From Brachionus koreanus (lineage: Eukaryota; Rotifera; Eurotatoria; Ploima; Brachionidae), in the NCBI GenBank assembly GCA_016987375.1, contig PJRA01000412.1, positions 46,113 to 110,112 on the forward strand: 64,000 nt of DNA. Reading direction: 5' to 3'. Made by a program: the position numbers and the translations under genes. The notes below the pieces were generated by a model. That model saw only the letters and a list, made by a program, of their open reading frames with translations. It made no database searches and was not told where the DNA came from. Shown piece by piece: positions 59,594-64,000 of this stretch; the stretch's first letter is position 1; the number at the start of each line of letters is the position of its first letter.

Positions 59594-59614
59594 ACTACTA
59601 CTACTACTACTACT
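59594..59614 (+). repeat. (ACT)7 microsatellite, LINE 3' tail
   Basis: Seven perfect ACT/TAC units end the CR1/L2-like element, as at 18378-18401. Both are followed by TTAAT. Confidence 0.85.
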
Positions 59615-60077
59615 TAATTGTTCTATTAACATAACTAAAAAGTTTATTAATAATTTTAGAGCCAGAGATAATTTAACAGTCATTTTTTTATAACGAGGAA
59701 GTTGATTAAATTTTCATTTTTTTACTAATTTTATGATTCGCAAAATTTTTTTTTTGAACACTCAACTGAAATGCTTCATCATATATTTTGGATAATGAAA
59801 TAAAAGCGATAAAAATATGGTAGCACTTGAATCTAATCTATTATTTATCTTAAGATGTTTTCATAAAATTAATTGACCCTTATTAGATATGAAATTATTT
59901 TATTTGAAATTTTTTCATATTGCTGACTTATCAATAAATTAAAAACTTTGGTTCGCAATAGCAGAAAATAAATTAATACTTTTGTTTATCTTATCTTTCG
60001 CCAATCAAATTCAAGATGTTTTAAATGAAAAGCGATATTTCAGCCAGATATAATTAATCGACCCTTTACTGTTGGGC
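59615..60077. other. Upstream region of the secreted orphan gene
   Basis: About 460 bp from the LINE tail to the TATA box. AT-rich, with no coding feature. Confidence 0.4.
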
Positions 60078-60085
60078 TATAAATA
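60078..60085 (+). promoter_or_regulatory. TATA box of the orphan secreted-protein gene
   Basis: TATAAATA followed by GGCG, in the locally GC-richer context GTTGGGCTATAAATAGGCG, 57 bp before the ATG. A start site about 30 bp downstream would give a 5'UTR of roughly 25-30 nt. It stands out from the A/T background through its flanking Gs. Confidence 0.7.
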
Positions 60086-60134
60086 GGCGTTAACTTTTTC
60101 GAAATTTATCATTTATCATTTTAAAAATCTAAAA

Positions 60135-61130
60135 ATGAATTTCAAACTCTTATTAATTTCTTCAGTTGTTGTATTAGCTATTGTTTGCCAAAGCGATGCT
60201 AAGTCAATTGGTTCTGAAGTTGAACTTTCTAACAATCAGCGCGACATCAGAGTTTTAAACAAACGAGAGGCAGAAAATGAAGAAAATGAAAATGATGAAG
60301 GATCTCAATCAAGTTCAGAGGGTCAAGAAAGCGAAAGTAACAGCCAAAGTGAAAGTAATAACCAAAGTAGTGGTGAAGTAGAGGAGGCTGAAAATCCAGA
60401 ACAAGAAACTGAAAATAAAAAAAATGAGAACAATAAAAAATCGAATGCTAAAGAAAATTCAAAAAAAACAAAACATAATTCAGCTGAAAAAGAAGCAAAA
60501 AAAGACGAAAACAAAAAGAAGAAAAATGGTTGTCCATGTAAATCATGTTCAAATAAAAACTCATCTTCAAATTCAACAGCCAAAATTTCACCAGCTAATT
60601 GCCCATGTGAAAATTGTCCAAGAAAAAATACAAAAGGTTGTCCGTTTATGAGAGGTATTTTGAACAGAACCCAAGATCCAAGTGCTGCATTAGCTTCAGA
60701 ATTTTTGAAAGCACTTAAAAATGCATTAAATGGTACTAATACTAGTGGAACAATTCAAATTGTTGTAGCAATAGCTGGACATGGTGGTAATGTGCAAATA
60801 AATTCTGCCGATGGTAATGTAACTTCTTTTGGTAACGCTAGTGTCAAAGTTGTTCAATTAAATCAATCACAAGAAAATGTTTCAAGTGTAGCTAATGAAA
60901 CTGATGTTGAAAATGCTAAAGCTGATATTCAATCAGAAGCAGATAATGCGGCTGATACAACTGGATCTTCAGATGTTTCTGAATCTGTCATAACTACGAC
61001 TGTTGCAAATCAAGAAACAACAAGCGCAGAAGAGCCAGAAAGTCAAGAAGCAACAACTGCAGATGTTCAATCAATCTCATCAACTACTCAAGAGAGTCCA
61101 GCTGTTGAAGAAAGCACTGCTAGTGCTTAG
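60135..61130 (+). CDS. Orphan secreted low-complexity protein with CPC-x2-C motifs, single exon, 331 aa
   Basis: Family not recognised. The N-terminus is a clear signal peptide (MNFKLLLISSVVVLAIVCQS, cleavage near DA-K). A dibasic KREAE site at about residue 43-47 looks like a furin/KEX2-type cleavage point. Residues about 48-130 are a Glu/Ser/Asn then Lys-rich low-complexity stretch. A cysteine cluster follows: GCPCKSC, NCPCENC and GCPF, two CPC-x2-C repeats plus one CP. After it comes a compact, less biased segment (ALASEFLKALKNALNGTNTS, GTIQIVVAIAGHGGNVQI), then a Thr/Ser/Glu/Ala-rich tail. N-glycosylation sequons are numerous. Codon usage and frame are clean throughout, with no intron. 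A TATA box precedes it and AATAAA follows at 61208. Secretion is a strong inference; function is unknown. Confidence 0.85.
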   Translation: MNFKLLLISSVVVLAIVCQSDAKSIGSEVELSNNQRDIRVLNKREAENEENENDEGSQSSSEGQESESNSQSESNNQSSGEVEEAENPEQETENKKNENNKKSNAKENSKKTKHNSAEKEAKKDENKKKKNGCPCKSCSNKNSSSNSTAKISPANCPCENCPRKNTKGCPFMRGILNRTQDPSAALASEFLKALKNALNGTNTSGTIQIVVAIAGHGGNVQINSADGNVTSFGNASVKVVQLNQSQENVSSVANETDVENAKADIQSEADNAADTTGSSDVSESVITTTVANQETTSAEEPESQEATTADVQSISSTTQESPAVEESTASA

Positions 61131-61207
61131 AAATTTTAATGTAGTGATTTGTTTTATTAGCTGTACATTAGTTATGGTTAATTTTGTTATTTTAGTATTT
61201 AGTTTTA

Positions 61208-61213
61208 AATAAA
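61208..61213 (+). terminator. Poly(A) signal of the orphan secreted-protein gene
   Basis: AATAAA 78 bp after the stop codon, within the 171-bp gap to the convergent ARMC3 stop. The position is typical for a short 3'UTR. Confidence 0.55.
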
Positions 61214-61301
61214 AATTGTCTCGAATAATTTTTCTTTATTTTTTAATATTAAAATTAAAAAAATTTAAAATTTAAATCAAAAATTTTCTCGGTTATACTT
61301 T

Positions 61302-63507
61302 CTATAACTTTACATATTGAATGGCGTCGAGTGAATTTACAAGCATAAGTTTTCCAGGCTCAAATACTAGATCGATTAAATAATATTTAAGAGAACCCTT
61401 TGAAATAATTTTAAAAGATAAAAAATTTTAATTTGTAACTTTTTAATTTAGGATAAATTTAAAATATGCCTACGTTTTCTTCTTTAAGAGCAACAGTGTT
61501 CCAAGCTCGGTTATAATCTCCTCTTTCCAATGATGCTCGAATAAATAGACGATCAGCCAATACTTTAAACAAAAGAGCTCTGTGATAGAAAGTTCCGAGT
61601 CGAATTTTTCCGATGGGAACTATATTTGATTTTAATTCATATTTTAATTCATTTATTAGTAATTCATATCCCATATTTGTTAAATCATCTCGGCTCATGC
61701 TACCTCCCAATTTATCAGATACAAATCTTGCTAAATTGATAACTTGGTCTCTTATTGGTAAATATTGATACAAATCTTTCACTTGATCAATGTAAGTTTT
61801 TAGATCTTTATCAATTAATGGCTTATAAGAGTCCATTCCATAAATAAACTATAGAAGAAAACTGAAAATTTATTTTTTCACACAATTTTTGAACAAACTT
61901 GTTCTTTAATCAATGTAGTTTCTTTATGCTTTGTTTCATCAGATACTGCGTTGATGTTGGCGAGTGAAGCAGTACGATGAAGTTCTTCAGATGATTTTTT
62001 ATTTTCATTTTTATCTTTTTTTCCCTTGCTTAAAAAAAAAGCTTAGTCTGTTATAAAATTTAACAAACGCAATTAAAATTTTAGCAAAAAGTGACTATTA
62101 ATATTAATAGGAAAAGAATAAAAATTTAAAAATTGGGGAGAATGGGTAAAATTTCTGTATTAAATGAAAAACTTACCCCGAATCTTCTCTGTTAATTTCA
62201 ATTGTTAAAAGAAAAAAAAATTAATATAATTTAAATTAAAAAGATTCTAATATCTATACTAATAATAATTAGACTATTTACTAGAATTTAAAAAAATAAG
62301 ATAACAGTTAAATTTAATTTAATTTAATTATTTGGGTGAAACATTTAGACAGTTAGACAAAGTGAGGTTGTTAAAAGAAGATTCAAATTTCAGAATTGTT
62401 TATAAAATTTTCAATAAATTAAAATTATCATGATTAAATTTAATTAGTAAATAAAAAAAAGTGTGTTTTCCAAATTTTAGGTTAATTTTTTAGTGAAATT
62501 AGATTTTTAATTAAAGCTGACAAATGGTCCAACTATAATTTTAGACAAAATGCCAACTTGAATCGAATGATTAGTTTTTTGTTAAAGCTAGATTACTACA
62601 GCTAATTATTTATTAATAAAACTTGCCTCATTTTACTGTCTCGGTCTTTTTCTTTATCTCGTTTAGTACCAGAGCCAAGTTTTGACTTGCTCTTTGAAAC
62701 AGTCTCTACTTTGGACTCATGCTGGATAGCCGGTTTTCTACATTCAAATTAAATTTTAAATTTAAAATAAGTATTAGAAAAATTCAAGTTAAGTTTTAAA
62801 CGTTTATAGCCGAGTTCAAACAAGAATTCTAAAAGAGTTCTTTAAAAGACAAAAAAAATGGTATTAAAGGGCTATCAATAATTAACCACCAAAACACCTC
62901 AAGAAAGTCTCAAAATTTTTTTTTGATATTTGAATGAATACAGAGTATAAATCAGATTTGATTAGTAAAACTCACTTAGAAACTGGAATTGGAACTGTAA
63001 TAGTTACAGGTTTAGAAGTTCTAAATTAGCAGAAAAATTTTCAAAAATATAAAAATAATTTTATACACTAGAGAGGTCAGAAAAATAATTCTTAAAAAAA
63101 AATATTTTTAGTAATTCATTTTTAAGCCTGTCTAGTGTTAAAATAACTGATAAAAAAAATTCCTACTCTTCTGTAGTGTAAACAATAATTATTGGACGCT
63201 TATCGTTCACCGGCATTTGACTCAATTCATCAAGTGTGTAAAATTTACCGCCTGGCCTCATCGGTCCCATATCATAGAAACCATCAAGAGTTGTGTCAGT
63301 TGGCTCTTTTAATTAGATTATTTAGAACAATGAATTAAGTTTTTATAAAATTAAGATTAATTTTATACAAAATTAAAAATACCTAAAAAATTTTTTAAAG
63401 CATATTTAGCTGAAAGATTTGATTCAAGAAGTTTCCTTAGAGCAGCCTCAGTAAAACTACTCTTTCGTTTTTCAGATTGATTTATTTCCCGCAGCGTTTC
63501 AATTGCT
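61302..63507 (-). CDS. ARMC3: ARMC3 C-terminal part (partial at right edge), 8 exons seen
   Basis: Armadillo-repeat-containing protein 3, associated in animals with sperm flagella and cilia. Exons seen: 63507-63383, 63305-63167, 63020-62976, 62737-62627, 62188-62177, 62028-61899, 61848-61474 and 61397-61302, all in phase (1033 nt). The segment after the arm repeats reads RKSSFTEAALRKLLESNLSA and GGKFYTLDELSQMPVNDKRP. A Lys/Ser-rich linker follows, then the EDR1-like C-terminal domain with ELKSNIVPIGKIRLGTFYHR, ALLFKVLADRLF and DYNRAWNTVAL, ending YYLIDLVFEPGKLMLVNS. One exon is only 12 nt (62177-62188), and the intron before it starts GC (62625-62626), the only non-GT donor in my models. The armadillo repeats must lie beyond 64000, since none are visible in 63508-64000. 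Confidence 0.85.
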
Positions 63508-64000
63508 CTTTAAAAATTTTAAATTTTAATTTTTAATCAAATTTAATGTTTAATATTTCTATTATTTTTAGAGATAAGCTAAATTTTTACCAGCTTAAAA
63601 CTAAACTGCTAAAAATAATCTAATCTGATTTTTAAATAATGAAATAATTTTTTTAAAGAAAATTAGAAACAACAACATTAGAAAAAATTTTATCTTTAAC
63701 TTTAGTTTTAAAAAAATGAAAAATAAGAGTTTCTTATTGATTATTTTTTTTTTATATTGATTAAAAATTATTTTTCATCTGTGATCTTATAAAATCTACT
63801 AATATCAGTAAAATTTAGAAAAAAAAATTTCAATTTTTAGCTTTGATTAAGTTCTTAATTTTATATCGTTAAATAAAGGCAAAATGAATTTTACATTTTT
63901 AAATTTTCATATTTTTAGATTTTTTTGTGCAATATTTAAGAAATTTTTTTATTTTATTTTTCTTTACCAAATAATTTTAGAGAGTTTTTTTAATTTTCTG
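63508..64000. other. Intron of ARMC3 running off the window
   Basis: 493 bp of AT-rich sequence with no exon-like frame. The first exon seen starts in phase 2, so an upstream exon must exist further right. Confidence 0.5.

Noticed and set aside
60323..60583. Minus-strand Phe/Leu/Ser-rich frame opposite the secreted protein
   Set aside because: It mirrors the Lys/Glu-rich low-complexity coding strand and has no promoter or domain.
63127..63140. TCTAGTGTTAAAA string resembling the hAT-like element end (also near 26163 and 29029)
   Set aside because: Only the first 7-9 bases match, and no GC-rich arm or partner end follows; too short to call an element.

Overview
The window is eukaryotic nuclear DNA from a small, very AT-rich invertebrate genome. 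The genes are bilaterian: polycystin-2, AMPA/kainate-class glutamate receptors, a cytoplasmic intermediate filament with a lamin tail, ARMC3 and Cramped. Most introns are only about 45-60 bp, and the intergenic DNA is long, A/T-rich and low in complexity. A monogonont rotifer such as Brachionus would fit, but that identification is inference; no species marker lies in the window.

Layout, left to right: a Rab30-like GTPase (minus, 449-1276); polycystin-2 (minus, 3446-6308); 6-phosphogluconate dehydrogenase (minus, 7106-8771); a gene-poor stretch with an unknown acidic reading frame and a decayed LINE (10.0-11.1 kb); two PP2C phosphatase paralogs head-to-head (12680-14150 minus and 19282-20519 plus), with a LINE 3' fragment between them; VPS11 (plus, 23409-29413), whose one giant intron carries a palindromic hAT-like element; COX15 (minus, 29840-31036); an intermediate filament gene (minus, 32968-34701); a 5.5 kb desert; two tandem ionotropic glutamate receptors (plus, 40209-43924 and 44567-48927, the second with a 153-N assembly gap in an intron); a transposon graveyard (49.6-51.4 kb) with OTU-like, Tc1-like and LINE remnants; a Cramped-like gene (plus, 51820-56965); a 5'-truncated CR1/L2-like LINE (57.8-59.6 kb); an orphan secreted cysteine-motif protein with a clear TATA box (60135-61130); and the 3' part of ARMC3 (minus, 61302 to beyond the right edge).

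The genes do not form a pathway. Their reconstructed exons join in frame at canonical GT-AG sites, with one GC-AG exception in ARMC3. Polycystin-2 and ARMC3 suggest ciliated/flagellated cells, VPS11 serves endolysosomal tethering, COX15 makes heme A for cytochrome oxidase, and PGD is the oxidative pentose phosphate enzyme. Two local duplications (PP2C and iGluR) retain nearly the same exon lengths between copies. I found no convincing new multi-gene system. The most novel items are the orphan secreted protein, the glutamate-receptor copy with an altered agonist-contact residue, and the mobile elements.
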